Positions 33,410-42,298 are shown, numbered from the stretch's first letter. The stretch: 64,000 nt of DNA from RGIG9608 sp045602425 (GCA_045602425.1 JAZSBO010000025.1:1-64000); one strand, 5' to 3'. Notes: generated by a model not told the origin, from the sequence alone. Translations and numbers: made by a program.

Positions 33410-33452
33410 ACGTTACAGCACGAGTTATAAATGTGTTGTAACGTTTTTTTTG
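33410..33452 (+). terminator. Strong intrinsic terminator between rpsB and tsf
   Basis: A 12-bp stem ACGTTACAGCAC / GTGTTGTAACGT with one wobble and an 11-base loop is followed by eight T. It stands only 18 bases after the rpsB stop and 25 before tsf, so partial read-through or a separate tsf promoter is needed. Confidence 0.8.
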
Positions 33453-33476
33453 TTAAACTTATAAAATATAGAACTT

Positions 33477-34295
33477 ATGGCAGTAACTATGGCGGAAATA
33501 CAAAAACTCCGCACAATGACAGGTGCAGGTATGATGGACTGCAAAAATGCTCTTACTGAATCGAATGGTGATTTAGAAAAAGCAATTGAATTAATTAGAA
33601 AAAGAGGACAAGCTATTGCTGCAAAACGTAGCGATCGTGAAGCTGCAGAAGGCTGTGTGTTAGCTGCAGCAAATAAAGATTTTGCTGCAATTGTTGCATT
33701 AAAATGTGAGACAGACTTTGTTGCGAAAAATGCTGATTTTATCGCATTAACACAACAAATCCTTGATAATGCTATGGCTGTACAACCAAATTCAATAGAA
33801 GAATTGTTGGCTATTTCTGTAGAAGGGCGTTCTATTAAAGATTTAATTACAGACAAAAGTGGTGTTACAGGAGAAAAAATGGAACTTGGATTTTACGAAT
33901 TAGTAAAAGGCGAAAGTGTATCTTTCTATATTCATCCAGGTAATAAACTTGCAACTATACTTGCTTTTGCAGAAGCTGAAGTAGATGCTTCTGTTGCTCG
34001 TGAAATAGCAATGCAAGTTGCAGCAATGAATCCTATTGCTTTAGATAGAAATTCAGTGCCTGCTGAAGTTGTAGAAAAAGAATTGGAAATTGGTCGTGAA
34101 AAAGCACGTCAAGAAGGTAAGCCAGAGGCAATTCTTGAAAAGATTGCTCAAGGACGTTTGAATAAGTTTTACCAAGAATCTACTTTGATGGAACAAGAAT
34201 TTATTATGGATAACAAACAGACTGTTGGACAATATGCCAAAGCTAAAAATGTTACTCCTGTTACGTTCAAACGAGTTACATTAAACGAAGAATAA
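33477..34295 (+). CDS. tsf: Translation elongation factor Ts
   Basis: The protein has 272 residues. EF-Ts is the GDP/GTP exchange factor for EF-Tu. The N-terminal UBA-like segment MAEIQKLRTMTGAGMMDCKN, the TDFVAKN core motif (CETDFVAKNADF) and HPGNKLATILAFAE and VAMQVAAMNP-like (IAMQVAAMNPIAL) segments are diagnostic. It pairs with rpsB as in nearly all bacteria. It ends at a bidirectional hairpin shared with the convergent gene. Confidence 0.97.
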   Translation: MAVTMAEIQKLRTMTGAGMMDCKNALTESNGDLEKAIELIRKRGQAIAAKRSDREAAEGCVLAAANKDFAAIVALKCETDFVAKNADFIALTQQILDNAMAVQPNSIEELLAISVEGRSIKDLITDKSGVTGEKMELGFYELVKGESVSFYIHPGNKLATILAFAEAEVDASVAREIAMQVAAMNPIALDRNSVPAEVVEKELEIGREKARQEGKPEAILEKIAQGRLNKFYQESTLMEQEFIMDNKQTVGQYAKAKNVTPVTFKRVTLNEE

Positions 34296-34312
34296 AAGAA
34301 AATTTGTTTGAT

Positions 34313-34350
34313 AAAAGAGAGGGTGATTTTGCAATCAACCTCTCTTTTTG
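34313..34350. terminator. Bidirectional terminator overlapping the end of the GT2 gene
   Basis: AAAAGAGAGG pairs with CCTCTCTTTT, with an inner TGATT / AATCA stem and a 4-base loop. The T-run to the right serves tsf; the A-run on the left becomes a T-run for the leftward transcript. The GT2 stop codon (34335-34337) lies inside the hairpin. Confidence 0.8.
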
Positions 34351-35345
34351 TATAAGTATAGATCAGAAAATCTACGTTGTTTTAAAATGTAATAATCAAA
34401 AATGATAGAACGTGGATAAATAGTATTTATACTTTTTCTTTTAGAAACGGATTTATAAGAATTTTTCAGTCTTTGATAGTGAATACGGGCTTTTAATATT
34501 GCTTTTGCATCTTTAATGCGTCCTCGAAATAAATTTTGAAATAGGGCAATGTAGTCAAACCAAAAACGAATAAACATTATATAAAACAACTTTTTTCTTG
34601 GTAAGTTTTTATGAAGCATTAAGAGATTGTTTCTGAAATTGAGATAAGTTTTAAAAGGATTTTCCTTGTTTAACGTTTTTGCACCGATATGATAAACAAC
34701 ACTTTGTGGAAAACAGGCGATACGTTTCCCTTTTAATTGTAATCGCCAGCAAAGATCAATCTCTTCCATATGAGCAAAGAAATTGCTGTCAAAGCCGTTA
34801 CATTCTTTAAAATCTTTTGCTCTGATAGCAAAACAAGCTCCTGTAGCCCAAAAAATATCAATAGGAGACTCGTATTGGTTTTTATCTATTTCAATGCTTT
34901 CAAAAATTCGTCCTCTGCAAAATGGATAGCCATATTTATCAATAAATCCGCCGCAAGCACCTGCATGTTCGAAAGAGCTTTTGTTTTTCCACGATTTTAT
35001 TTTTGGTTGGCATGCACATATATCTGGATTTTTATCTAAAAAATCAATTAAAGAGAGCCACCCATCGGTAACTTCAACGTCAGAATTGAGTAGAATGAAG
35101 TATTCGGCTTCAATTTGACTTAATGCACGATTATAACCATCAGCAAATCCCCAATTTTTATCAAGAGCTATAGTGCTTATGTTAGGGAAATTTTGTTGAA
35201 CATAACTTAAAGAATTGTCGCTCGAATTGTTATCGGCAATGATGATATTCGTATCTGGATAATTAGAGAACAAACAGAGCTTAGGTAAGAATTGCTGCAA
35301 TAGCTCTGCACCATTATAGTTTAGTATGACAATTGCAGTTTTCAT
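34335..35345 (-). CDS. Glycosyltransferase family 2
   Basis: The protein has 336 residues. The GT-A start TAIVILNYNGAELLQQFLP, nucleotide-binding IIADNNSSDNSLSYV and the metal site ILLNSDVEVTDGW are clear; HMEEIDLCWRLQLKGKRI is the late ED-type catalytic motif of rhamnosyl- and galactofuranosyl-like transferases. There is no signal or clear membrane helix. It is the last gene of the ftsY-rimO-HU run, 11 bases after the small gene. Donor and acceptor are unknown. Confidence 0.92.
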   Translation of the reverse strand: MKTAIVILNYNGAELLQQFLPKLCLFSNYPDTNIIIADNNSSDNSLSYVQQNFPNISTIALDKNWGFADGYNRALSQIEAEYFILLNSDVEVTDGWLSLIDFLDKNPDICACQPKIKSWKNKSSFEHAGACGGFIDKYGYPFCRGRIFESIEIDKNQYESPIDIFWATGACFAIRAKDFKECNGFDSNFFAHMEEIDLCWRLQLKGKRIACFPQSVVYHIGAKTLNKENPFKTYLNFRNNLLMLHKNLPRKKLFYIMFIRFWFDYIALFQNLFRGRIKDAKAILKARIHYQRLKNSYKSVSKRKSINTIYPRSIIFDYYILKQRRFSDLYLYKKRG

Positions 35346-35356
35346 GTTTTTGCTCT

Positions 35357-35680
35357 CTATTTTTCGTAAATGCCAATGGTTAATCCATATTCATATTCTC
35401 CATCAAGTATAGTTTCAAGAACAGACTCTTCTAACGAAATAATATTTTCTTTTTTTATAATGGCACTGATATAATTTATCATATCCGATTCTTCTATTTG
35501 TGCTTCTTCGCTACTTATTTCGTTTAAAAGATTACATTTCTCATAATACTCGCAAATGAGATCTAAAATATATTGAATATCATCGTCACATATATTTTCA
35601 ATTTTTTGCTTCTTTAGATGCTGAAGAATAAATTTTATAGCATCAGAATCATCATATTCCAATATGTCGTTATTTTTCAT
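35357..35680 (-). CDS. Small acidic hypothetical protein
   Basis: The protein has 107 residues, rich in Glu, Asp and Ile, predicted mostly helical, with no signal peptide, Cys cluster or membrane segment. It opens MKNNDILEYDDSDAIKFIL. Its start overlaps the end of the HU-LysM gene by 11 bases, so it is translationally coupled to that gene and may be its cytoplasmic partner (inference). The family is not recognised. Confidence 0.65.
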   Translation of the reverse strand: MKNNDILEYDDSDAIKFILQHLKKQKIENICDDDIQYILDLICEYYEKCNLLNEISSEEAQIEESDMINYISAIIKKENIISLEESVLETILDGEYEYGLTIGIYEK

Positions 35681-36623
35681 TTTTTATCTTTTTTGCTAAA
35701 TTAATTGCGTGATTAATGGCATCTTCGTTTGTAGTGTCAATGAGTTCGGCTGGAAGTTTCGGAATATTTACTTGTGTACCTATAAGAATATTACTTGGGT
35801 TTTCAATAATATCCTTATTTGCTTCATAAATATAAACCCAAAAGTCAGGATGTCCATAATATTGTTTTGCAAAGAATGCAAGACGTGTTCCTTTTCTGAT
35901 AGTTTCAATAGTCAGTATCTCAGAGTAATTGATTGGTTGAGAAAATACTGTTTCTTCTATATCTTCTTTGGGATCGGTTTCATTTTCATCCAAAACTTCT
36001 TCTATAATAATAGTAGGTTCTTCTGTTTGAAAGAGTTTATTTATATCTTCGGAATAAAGGTAATATACAAATCCTAATGCCATCAGTAATAAACAAACTA
36101 TAGTTGTCCAAATTAGCCATTTATAATTCTTCTTACTGTTTTCATCTTTCTCTTTCTTGTTTGTTTCTTTTTGAGGAACAACAATAGTTTTTTCATTTAT
36201 TACTTCTTCTTTAGGTGGGTTGTTTTCTTCTGTTTCGTTGTTCTTTTTGTTATTAAAATCTTTTAGAATATCATTAATTTCATTGGCTTGTTCTGCCATC
36301 TTTTTTAACGGATCAGTTTTTTCAGTATCAGAAGTAATAGTGTTTAATCGTGTTTTTGTAGTATTGTCTGCCACAAATGATACTTTATAATGTTGTGGAA
36401 TGATAATAGCCTCTCCTGTTTGAACATTAACGCTTTTTCGTTCGGCAATAAGAATTAACTTAAATGTACCAAGCCCATTTATTTTTACGATTTTATCTTT
36501 TTCCAATCCTTCAACTATCGTTTTTTGGAATTCTTTTACAAAAGTGTTAGCCATTTTCTTGTCGAAACCATATTTTTCGACAAGCATTTCAGCTAAATCA
36601 GATGTGTTTATTTTATTATTCAT
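35670..36623 (-). CDS. HU-family DNA-binding domain fused to a membrane helix and LysM
   Basis: The protein has 317 residues. Residues 1-95 are an HU/IHF fold (EKDKIVKINGLGTFKLILIA with arm ERKSVNVQTGEAIIIPQHYK). A Lys/Glu/Asn linker (100-165) ends in a basic KKNYK. One membrane helix follows (168-190, WLIWTTIVCLLLMALGFVYY), an acidic stretch (200-228), and a LysM-like domain (238-290, TIRKGTRLAFFAKQYYGHPD, NILIGTQVNIP). The basic residues before the helix predict N-in/C-out, so DNA would be bound in the cytoplasm and peptidoglycan in the periplasm. It sits between a small HU gene, with 8 bases of overlap, and the 107-residue gene. Confidence 0.85.
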   Translation of the reverse strand: MNNKINTSDLAEMLVEKYGFDKKMANTFVKEFQKTIVEGLEKDKIVKINGLGTFKLILIAERKSVNVQTGEAIIIPQHYKVSFVADNTTKTRLNTITSDTEKTDPLKKMAEQANEINDILKDFNNKKNNETEENNPPKEEVINEKTIVVPQKETNKKEKDENSKKNYKWLIWTTIVCLLLMALGFVYYLYSEDINKLFQTEEPTIIIEEVLDENETDPKEDIEETVFSQPINYSEILTIETIRKGTRLAFFAKQYYGHPDFWVYIYEANKDIIENPSNILIGTQVNIPKLPAELIDTTNEDAINHAINLAKKIKNEK

Positions 36624-36903
36624 GGCTTATTTGATTTAATTTCTCTTTGTATGAAGTTGCAGTTTTAAATGCTAATACCGTTTTTTCTGGAATTGTTATT
36701 TTTTCTTGAGAATTTGGTAATGTTGTTGTACGCATAGCCTTTTTTCGAGGGATAATAGTGCCTAATTTTGTAAGAGTAATAGCATCTCCATTTAAAAAAC
36801 ATTCTGTCATGCAAGATGTTAGGTCTGCAATATAATTACCTGCTTCTTTTTGTGTGATAGAAAGTCGTTGAGCTAATTCTTTCTGAAAATCTTTGTTATT
36901 CAT
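36616..36903 (-). CDS. Small HU-family DNA-binding protein
   Basis: The protein has 95 residues. MNNKDFQKELAQRLSITQKE and ITLTKLGTIIPRKK show the HU helical body and the turn into the beta arm. The arm lacks the usual GRNP-type Pro tip (it reads TTTLPNSQEKITIPEKTV). It could dimerise with the neighbouring membrane HU protein, with which it overlaps by 8 bases; this is inference. It is 6 bases downstream of rimO. Confidence 0.8.
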   Translation of the reverse strand: MNNKDFQKELAQRLSITQKEAGNYIADLTSCMTECFLNGDAITLTKLGTIIPRKKAMRTTTLPNSQEKITIPEKTVLAFKTATSYKEKLNQISHE

Positions 36904-36909
36904 AGTTTT

Positions 36910-38196
36910 TTATATTAATGTACCATATAAATCAAAATCTATAGCATCAGTGATTTTTACATTATAGAAGTTGCCGATAGATATTGGGTGATTCTCTTTT
37001 TTTATAAGTACTTCACAATCTACTTCTGGTGAATCATATTCTGTACGACCAATGTAAAAATCATTACTATAACGATCAATAATTACCTTAAATTCCTTTC
37101 CAATCTTTTTTTTATTTATTTCGTTTGAAATGATCTGTTGTTCAAACATAAGTTTGTTTAATCGTTCTTCTTTTGTTTTGAAAGGGATGTTGTCACTGTA
37201 ATGTTGATGAGCATAAGTCCCTTCTTCGTGCGAATAAGTAAAAGCTCCTAATCGTTCAAATCGTGTTTCTTTGACGAAATTAATAAGTTCGTTAAAATCA
37301 TCTTCTGTTTCTTTAGGATGTCCAACAAGTAGAGTTGTGCGAAGATGTATGTTAGGTACTTCTTCACGAATACGATTCAAAAGAAATCGGGTTTCGTCCG
37401 CAGTGATATTTCGTCGCATTAGTTTTAACATTCTATTGCTGATGTGCTGTAGGGCGATATCAAGATATTTACAGATATTTTCTCTTTCGTTCATTATCTG
37501 TAGAATATCAAAAGGAAATTGTGTTGGGTATGTGTAGTGCAATCGTAACCATTTAACGCCATTTATATCGGAAATACGTTTGATGAGTTCTGCCAATTTC
37601 GATTGATGGTAAAGGTCGTATCCATAAAAAGATAAATCTTGAGCAATAAGTTGAATTTCTTTTACTCCTTTTTTAGTTATAAGTTTTACTTCTTGAATAA
37701 TATCTTCTATTGTACGAGATTTGTGTTTTCCTGTGATGATAGGAATTGCACAATATGAGCATGTCCGATTACATCCTTCTGATATTTTTACATAAGCATA
37801 ATGACCTGTTGTTATTGAACGTTCTAAACGTAATGTGGAGGAATATTTCTTGCCTAAATCGTTTATTAAATCGTTGAAATTGAATTTTCCATAAAATTTG
37901 TCAACTTCAGGGATCTCATTTTTTAACTCATTCATGTAACGTTGGCTAAGGCAACCCATTACATATAATTGTTCTATTTTTTTTTGTTTTTTTCTTTTTG
38001 CATAAAACAAAATTGTGTTTATCGACTCTTCTTTTGCATCGCCTATAAATCCACAAGTATTGATAATTATAATTTTACCACAAGGGTGTACCGCATCGTG
38101 ATAAACCTTATATCCGTGATTCTCTAATTGTTTTGATAAAAACTCTGAATCAACAAGGTTTTTCGAGCATCCTAATGTGATAAAATCAATTCGCAT
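36910..38196 (-). CDS. rimO: Ribosomal protein S12 methylthiotransferase RimO
   Basis: The protein has 428 residues. It is a radical-SAM enzyme that methylthiolates Asp89 of S12. The N-terminal cluster domain holds LGCSKNLVDSE and INTCGFIGDAKEESI, the radical-SAM motif is SEGCNRTCSYCAIP, and a C-terminal TRAM domain follows. KNLVDSE and the ALQHISNRMLKLMRR segment separate it from MiaB, which is also present (51597-52916). Confidence 0.95.
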   Translation of the reverse strand: MRIDFITLGCSKNLVDSEFLSKQLENHGYKVYHDAVHPCGKIIIINTCGFIGDAKEESINTILFYAKRKKQKKIEQLYVMGCLSQRYMNELKNEIPEVDKFYGKFNFNDLINDLGKKYSSTLRLERSITTGHYAYVKISEGCNRTCSYCAIPIITGKHKSRTIEDIIQEVKLITKKGVKEIQLIAQDLSFYGYDLYHQSKLAELIKRISDINGVKWLRLHYTYPTQFPFDILQIMNERENICKYLDIALQHISNRMLKLMRRNITADETRFLLNRIREEVPNIHLRTTLLVGHPKETEDDFNELINFVKETRFERLGAFTYSHEEGTYAHQHYSDNIPFKTKEERLNKLMFEQQIISNEINKKKIGKEFKVIIDRYSNDFYIGRTEYDSPEVDCEVLIKKENHPISIGNFYNVKITDAIDFDLYGTLI

Positions 38197-38199
38197 TTT

Positions 38200-39147
38200 T
38201 TAAGAAAATAGAGAGTCGACAAAATCTTGTTTGTTAAAAATCTTGAGATCATCAATTCCTTCGCCAATACCAATATATTTAACAGGAATTTTAAATTGAT
38301 CGGAGATGCCTAATACAACGCCACCTTTAGCTGTCCCATCAAGTTTTGTTATGGCTAAAGAAGTAATATCTGTTGCTTTTGTAAATTGCTGTGCTTGTAT
38401 AAATGCATTCTGACCAGTAGAGCCATCTAAAACTAAAAGAATATCGTGTGGAGCATCAGGAATTAGTTTCTTCATCACATTCTTTATTTTGGTAAGCTCA
38501 TTCATTAAGTTTATCTTGTTGTGTAGACGTCCTGCTGTGTCAATGATAACTATATCTGCGTTATTTGCAATAGCTGATTTAAGGGTGTCAAATGCAACGG
38601 ATGCAGGATCTGAACCCATATTTTGTTTTATGACAGAAACATTTGTCCGTTCTCCCCAAATACATAATTGATCAACTGCAGCTGCCCGAAATGTATCAGC
38701 AGCACCTAAAAAAACTTTTTTCCCCGCTTTCGAAAATTGATATGCTAATTTGCCTATTGTTGTAGTTTTACCAACACCATTAACACCAACAACCATTATC
38801 ACATAGGGGGTTTTGGTTGCTATGTTAGAAAAATTAGAGAATGACTCTGTTTCGTTTTCTGCTAATAGTTGAGCAATCTCATCTTTTAGAATAGCATTTA
38901 GTTCGTTTGTATTGATATACTTGTCTCTTGCAACTCTTTGTTCAATTCGTGCAATAATTTTTAGTGTAGTTTCAACTCCCACGTCAGATGAAATAAGTGT
39001 TTCTTCGAGAGAATCTAAAACGTCTTCGTCAATTTTTGATTTCCCCGTAATGGCTCTAGCTATTTTTGAAAATAGTGAACTTTTTGTTTTTTCTAAACCT
39101 TCGGAAAGAGAATCTTGTTTTGTTATTCTTGAACTAAATAATCCCAT
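38200..39147 (-). CDS. ftsY: Signal recognition particle receptor FtsY
   Basis: The protein has 315 residues from the ATG at 39147 (MGLFSSRITKQDSLSEGLEK); a 28-residue upstream extension in the same frame is not FtsY-like. The N domain is followed by GTPase motifs GVNGVGKTTTIGKLA, DTFRAAAVDQL, VIIDTAGRLHNK and TKLDGTAKGG. It docks SRP-ribosome complexes at the membrane. It has no acidic A domain, as is usual in this phylum. CAAAAATA at 39165-39172 (TATTTTTG on the minus strand) is a likely -7 element. Confidence 0.96.
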   Translation of the reverse strand: MGLFSSRITKQDSLSEGLEKTKSSLFSKIARAITGKSKIDEDVLDSLEETLISSDVGVETTLKIIARIEQRVARDKYINTNELNAILKDEIAQLLAENETESFSNFSNIATKTPYVIMVVGVNGVGKTTTIGKLAYQFSKAGKKVFLGAADTFRAAAVDQLCIWGERTNVSVIKQNMGSDPASVAFDTLKSAIANNADIVIIDTAGRLHNKINLMNELTKIKNVMKKLIPDAPHDILLVLDGSTGQNAFIQAQQFTKATDITSLAITKLDGTAKGGVVLGISDQFKIPVKYIGIGEGIDDLKIFNKQDFVDSLFS

Positions 39148-39220
39148 AATATCAATATATTTTGCAAAAATAAAAAAATATTTATAACGTTTGTTTTTGT
39201 GTATTTGTACTAAAAATAAA

Positions 39221-39244
39221 AATCCTCTCAATGAGAGGATTTTG
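39221..39244. terminator. Terminator between the rpmB-rpmG-DUF4295 unit and ftsY
   Basis: AATCCTCTCA / TGAGAGGATT forms a stem with a tight loop; on the leftward transcript it is followed by TTTTATTTTTAG. It ends the small ribosomal unit 20 bases past DUF4295. Confidence 0.8.
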
Positions 39245-39264
39245 TTATTGAATATGTTTTTTAT

Positions 39265-39417
39265 TTATGCTTCAAAAAATTTTTTTACATCTTCATTCAA
39301 AACCATTTCTTCTTTGAATATATATGCACCAGTTTTAGGAGATTTTACCATTTTTATAACCTTTGCATATCCACGTCCTTCACCTTTCTGTAAGGTTGCT
39401 ACTACTTTCTTTGCCAT
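39265..39417 (-). CDS. DUF4295 small protein
   Basis: The protein has 50 residues: MAKKVVATLQKGEGRGYAKV, then KMVKSPKTGAYIFKEEMVLN and ending KKFFEA. It is the Bacteroidetes-specific small basic protein that regularly follows rpmB and rpmG and is presumed to be ribosome-associated. It starts 7 bases after the rpmG stop. The frame is below common ORF length cut-offs but matches the family along its full length. Confidence 0.9.
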   Translation of the reverse strand: MAKKVVATLQKGEGRGYAKVIKMVKSPKTGAYIFKEEMVLNEDVKKFFEA

Positions 39418-39424
39418 ATCTTAA

Positions 39425-39613
39425 TTATTTTATTTCCTTATGTACGGTTACTCGTTTAAGGATTGGGTTATATTTTTTTAACTCTAAACGTTCAGGAGTA
39501 TTTTTTCTGTTTTTAGTGGTAACATAACGCGATGTTCCTGGCATTCCACTTTCTTTGTGTTCTGTGCATTCTAAAATAACTTGCACTCTATTTTCTTTAC
39601 CTTTCTTTGCCAT
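39425..39613 (-). CDS. rpmG: Large ribosomal subunit protein bL33
   Basis: The protein has 62 residues. RVQVILECTEHKESGMPGTS, YVTTKNRKNTPERLELKKYN and the RVTVHKEIK end are the L33 core. Only one Cys is present, so this is the zinc-free (C-) form. It lies 12 bases after rpmB. Confidence 0.95.
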   Translation of the reverse strand: MAKKGKENRVQVILECTEHKESGMPGTSRYVTTKNRKNTPERLELKKYNPILKRVTVHKEIK

Positions 39614-39625
39614 TTTTTCTTTCTT

Positions 39626-39865
39626 TTAAGCGTTTAAATAACCTTTTTCAGCCGCTTGTTTAATAGCTGCATCTAACCCTATTTTGTTGATGATGCGAAG
39701 ACCTGCTGCAGAAATTTTTAAACTAATCCAGCAATCTTCTTCTACCCAATAAAATTTTTTTGTGAATAGATTTACATCAAACGTTCTCTTTGTTCTGCGT
39801 TTTGAGTGAGAAACATTATTCCCATTCATCGCCTTTTTTCCAGTAATTTGACAAATCTTTGACAT
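39626..39865 (-). CDS. rpmB: Large ribosomal subunit protein bL28
   Basis: The protein has 79 residues. MSKICQITGKKAMNGNNVSH, SKRRTKRTFDVNL and the WISLKISAAGLRIINKIG block identify L28. It leads the rpmB-rpmG-DUF4295 unit and has its own promoter just upstream. Confidence 0.96.
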   Translation of the reverse strand: MSKICQITGKKAMNGNNVSHSKRRTKRTFDVNLFTKKFYWVEEDCWISLKISAAGLRIINKIGLDAAIKQAAEKGYLNA

Positions 39866-39903
39866 TGTATCTTAAATCTTTATATTAATCTTAAATTGGA
39901 TTG

Positions 39904-39935
39904 CAAAGGTATATTTTTCTTTTATACAAAACAAA
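39904..39935 (-). promoter_or_regulatory. Promoter for rpmB-rpmG-DUF4295
   Basis: On the minus strand TTTG (39932-39935) is 20 bases from TACCTTTG (39904-39911), a good Bacteroidetes promoter. It separates the ribosomal unit from the upstream capsule gene. Confidence 0.65.
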
Positions 39936-39943
39936 TTTTATCC

Positions 39944-42268
39944 TTATTTTTTATGAGAAACATCATGTTCGTCTTCAAAATAATCATTCGAATGATAGTA
40001 TAGTTTATTTCTTGTATAACCATATCGAGATTTGCTTTCTTTCGTTCCGTTTAAAATAGCATAAATGTTGGTTATTTTGTCTTTATTCAGTAATGTTGAA
40101 ATATTTTTTAAATTTGTTTTGCTTGTTTTTCCATATCGGGAGATGAATAGTACGATATCAGACATTCGTGTTAATGGATAAGAGTCTGAAACTAAGCCGA
40201 TTGGGCTAGTGTCAATAATGATAAATTTGTATTCCTTTTTTAAAGAATCTAATAATTTAGTAGTTTTTTCAGATGATAATAGTTCTCCGGGATTTGGAGG
40301 AATAATACCAGCCGGTAAAAAGTCAAGATTTTGTTCATAGTTTTTTATTGTAGCTTCTTCTATGGTACAATCTCCAATAAGAATATTGCTGACACCTTTT
40401 GTCTGATTAATGTTCAAAAAATTTGTGAGACTTGGTTTTCTCAAATCCATGTCTATCAAAAGAGTTTTTTGACCAGAAAGAGAGTAAATTCCTGCAAGAT
40501 TGATGGAAAAGTAACTTTTCCCATCTCCAGATTCAGGTGATGTTATGCAGATTGTAATAAATTCTTTCTTTTGTGTAATAAATTCAATTCTTGTTTTAAG
40601 GATTCTAAATGATTCGGTAAAAATAGATTTTAAATAACGGATTGTTAAAATCTTATTTTTCATTATAAAATAAGGAATTGTGCCTAAAACGGAAAATTTT
40701 GTAGCTTTTTCAACTTCAGCCACAGTTTTAACGGTATTATTTAATAAATCTATTAAGACTATAAGTAAAATAGCAATAACAATACCTATTGCTAAATATT
40801 TTATGTATGTATTTTTTTTGACATTCTGATTGGTGAGAGATATTACTTTTGCTTTTTGAAGAATTGTAATGTCGGATATGTTGGATGCTTTTCGGATTTG
40901 TGCTTCTGATCTTTTCTGTAAAAGATATGTATAATAATTGTTGTTGATTTGGTGTTGTCGTTCAACATCAAGGATTTCAGATTCTTTTTCAGATAGATTC
41001 TCTATTTCCTTTAAAATATCAGTGTATTGTTTTTCTATGTTTTTTCTATCCATTTGATAAATGTTTTTGATATTCTTAAGAACTTCAAAAAGAGTTTCCT
41101 TTAAGGTTGTTAATTCTTGTGAATATTTTTCGTAAAAAGGATTTTGTTGTCCAATAGTGGCACGTTTTGCTTGTAAGTCATTTATTTTCTTTACAAGATC
41201 TAATAATACAGGGTCAGATATGCCAAGTGTTGAAGGTGCTAAAATTTGTTCGTTTTCGGTATTTTTTCTGAGATAAGAATCTAAATAGTTGAAATAAGCT
41301 TCTTTTAGATTCAATTCAACATCTTTTGATTTAAAGCTAGACGATTGGCTTAACAATCCATTCATATAACTTTCAATGTTAATTATTTGGTTGTCTTTCC
41401 TGAATTGATGGATTTTGTCATTACTTGCAGCTAACGAGTCTGACATTAAAATTAGTTGGCTGTCAATAAAATCAATAGTTCTATTGGCTTCTAAATTTTT
41501 GCGTTCAAGATTGTCAGCCAAAAATTCTTCACAAATACCATTGATAAAATCTTTGTCTCTTTCTACTTGTTCGCCAGTTAAGGAAACAGACGCTACTGAT
41601 GTTCCTTCTAACAAAGAGAATGAAAGTCTTTGGGTGAATTCTTCTTGTAAAGATTCTATGCTTCGGAAACGGATAAAGAGTTTTTCAATAAAATAGTTTG
41701 TATTTTTCTGTATGCTTCCAGAAAAATATTTTGTGCTAAATATTTCTCCAAATGTCGCTTGTCCGGAAAATATTATCTTCCCATCGTTGTCTTCTATTGA
41801 TAGAATGAACGAATTGTTCTCTTTTTCTTGAAAAGTGAAGTTAATATCAAAAGCTTCTTCGGTAATGTTGAATGCAGATAAGGTGATGGGAGCAAGTTCT
41901 TTATAATAATAATTACGTTTGAACCTCCCTTGTGAAAAATATTCTATTTGAAGTGGTAATTTGTTGATTGTTCTAAGAATTAGTTCATCGCGTCCAAAAA
42001 GTACAAGTTGATCGTTTTTGCCGTTAAATGCATCGGAGTTAAATCCTTGCATAAATGCGTACGAGGAACCTTGTGTTATTCCTCCAAGTATCACTTGTGC
42101 TTGAACTTGATATTGAGGTTTCCATTTCCTGTTTGATAAATATGCTAAAGAACCTGCAATTATTATCGCTACAAGTACGATATACCAATGTTGAAGAATC
42201 TTAATCCCCCATTCCTTATAGTCGAATGATTCTTCTTCTAAAAGATCGTTATTGTATTTGTTTTCCAT
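39944..42268 (-). CDS. Wzc-like polysaccharide chain-length/tyrosine autokinase
   Basis: The protein has 774 residues. An N-terminal Wzz domain (helix about 31-49) is followed by a large periplasmic coiled-coil region (about 230-470) and a second helix (about 488-510). The BY-kinase domain follows, with Walker A SPESGDGKSYFSINLAG, Walker A' KTLLIDMDLRKPSL and Walker B KFIIIDTSPIG. The C-terminus has a Tyr-rich tail, YGYTRNKLYYHSNDYF. It controls polymerisation and export of capsule or exopolysaccharide together with the Wza-like lipoproteins upstream. No polymerase or glycosyltransferase cluster adjoins it. Confidence 0.93.
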   Translation of the reverse strand: MENKYNNDLLEEESFDYKEWGIKILQHWYIVLVAIIIAGSLAYLSNRKWKPQYQVQAQVILGGITQGSSYAFMQGFNSDAFNGKNDQLVLFGRDELILRTINKLPLQIEYFSQGRFKRNYYYKELAPITLSAFNITEEAFDINFTFQEKENNSFILSIEDNDGKIIFSGQATFGEIFSTKYFSGSIQKNTNYFIEKLFIRFRSIESLQEEFTQRLSFSLLEGTSVASVSLTGEQVERDKDFINGICEEFLADNLERKNLEANRTIDFIDSQLILMSDSLAASNDKIHQFRKDNQIINIESYMNGLLSQSSSFKSKDVELNLKEAYFNYLDSYLRKNTENEQILAPSTLGISDPVLLDLVKKINDLQAKRATIGQQNPFYEKYSQELTTLKETLFEVLKNIKNIYQMDRKNIEKQYTDILKEIENLSEKESEILDVERQHQINNNYYTYLLQKRSEAQIRKASNISDITILQKAKVISLTNQNVKKNTYIKYLAIGIVIAILLIVLIDLLNNTVKTVAEVEKATKFSVLGTIPYFIMKNKILTIRYLKSIFTESFRILKTRIEFITQKKEFITICITSPESGDGKSYFSINLAGIYSLSGQKTLLIDMDLRKPSLTNFLNINQTKGVSNILIGDCTIEEATIKNYEQNLDFLPAGIIPPNPGELLSSEKTTKLLDSLKKEYKFIIIDTSPIGLVSDSYPLTRMSDIVLFISRYGKTSKTNLKNISTLLNKDKITNIYAILNGTKESKSRYGYTRNKLYYHSNDYFEDEHDVSHKK

Positions 42269-42298
42269 AAATCAACAGAATTAAAACGGTAAATAACT

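Noticed and set aside
39148..39231. A 28-residue N-terminal extension of FtsY
   Set aside because: It overlaps the probable ftsY -7 element and the terminator region and does not resemble FtsY.
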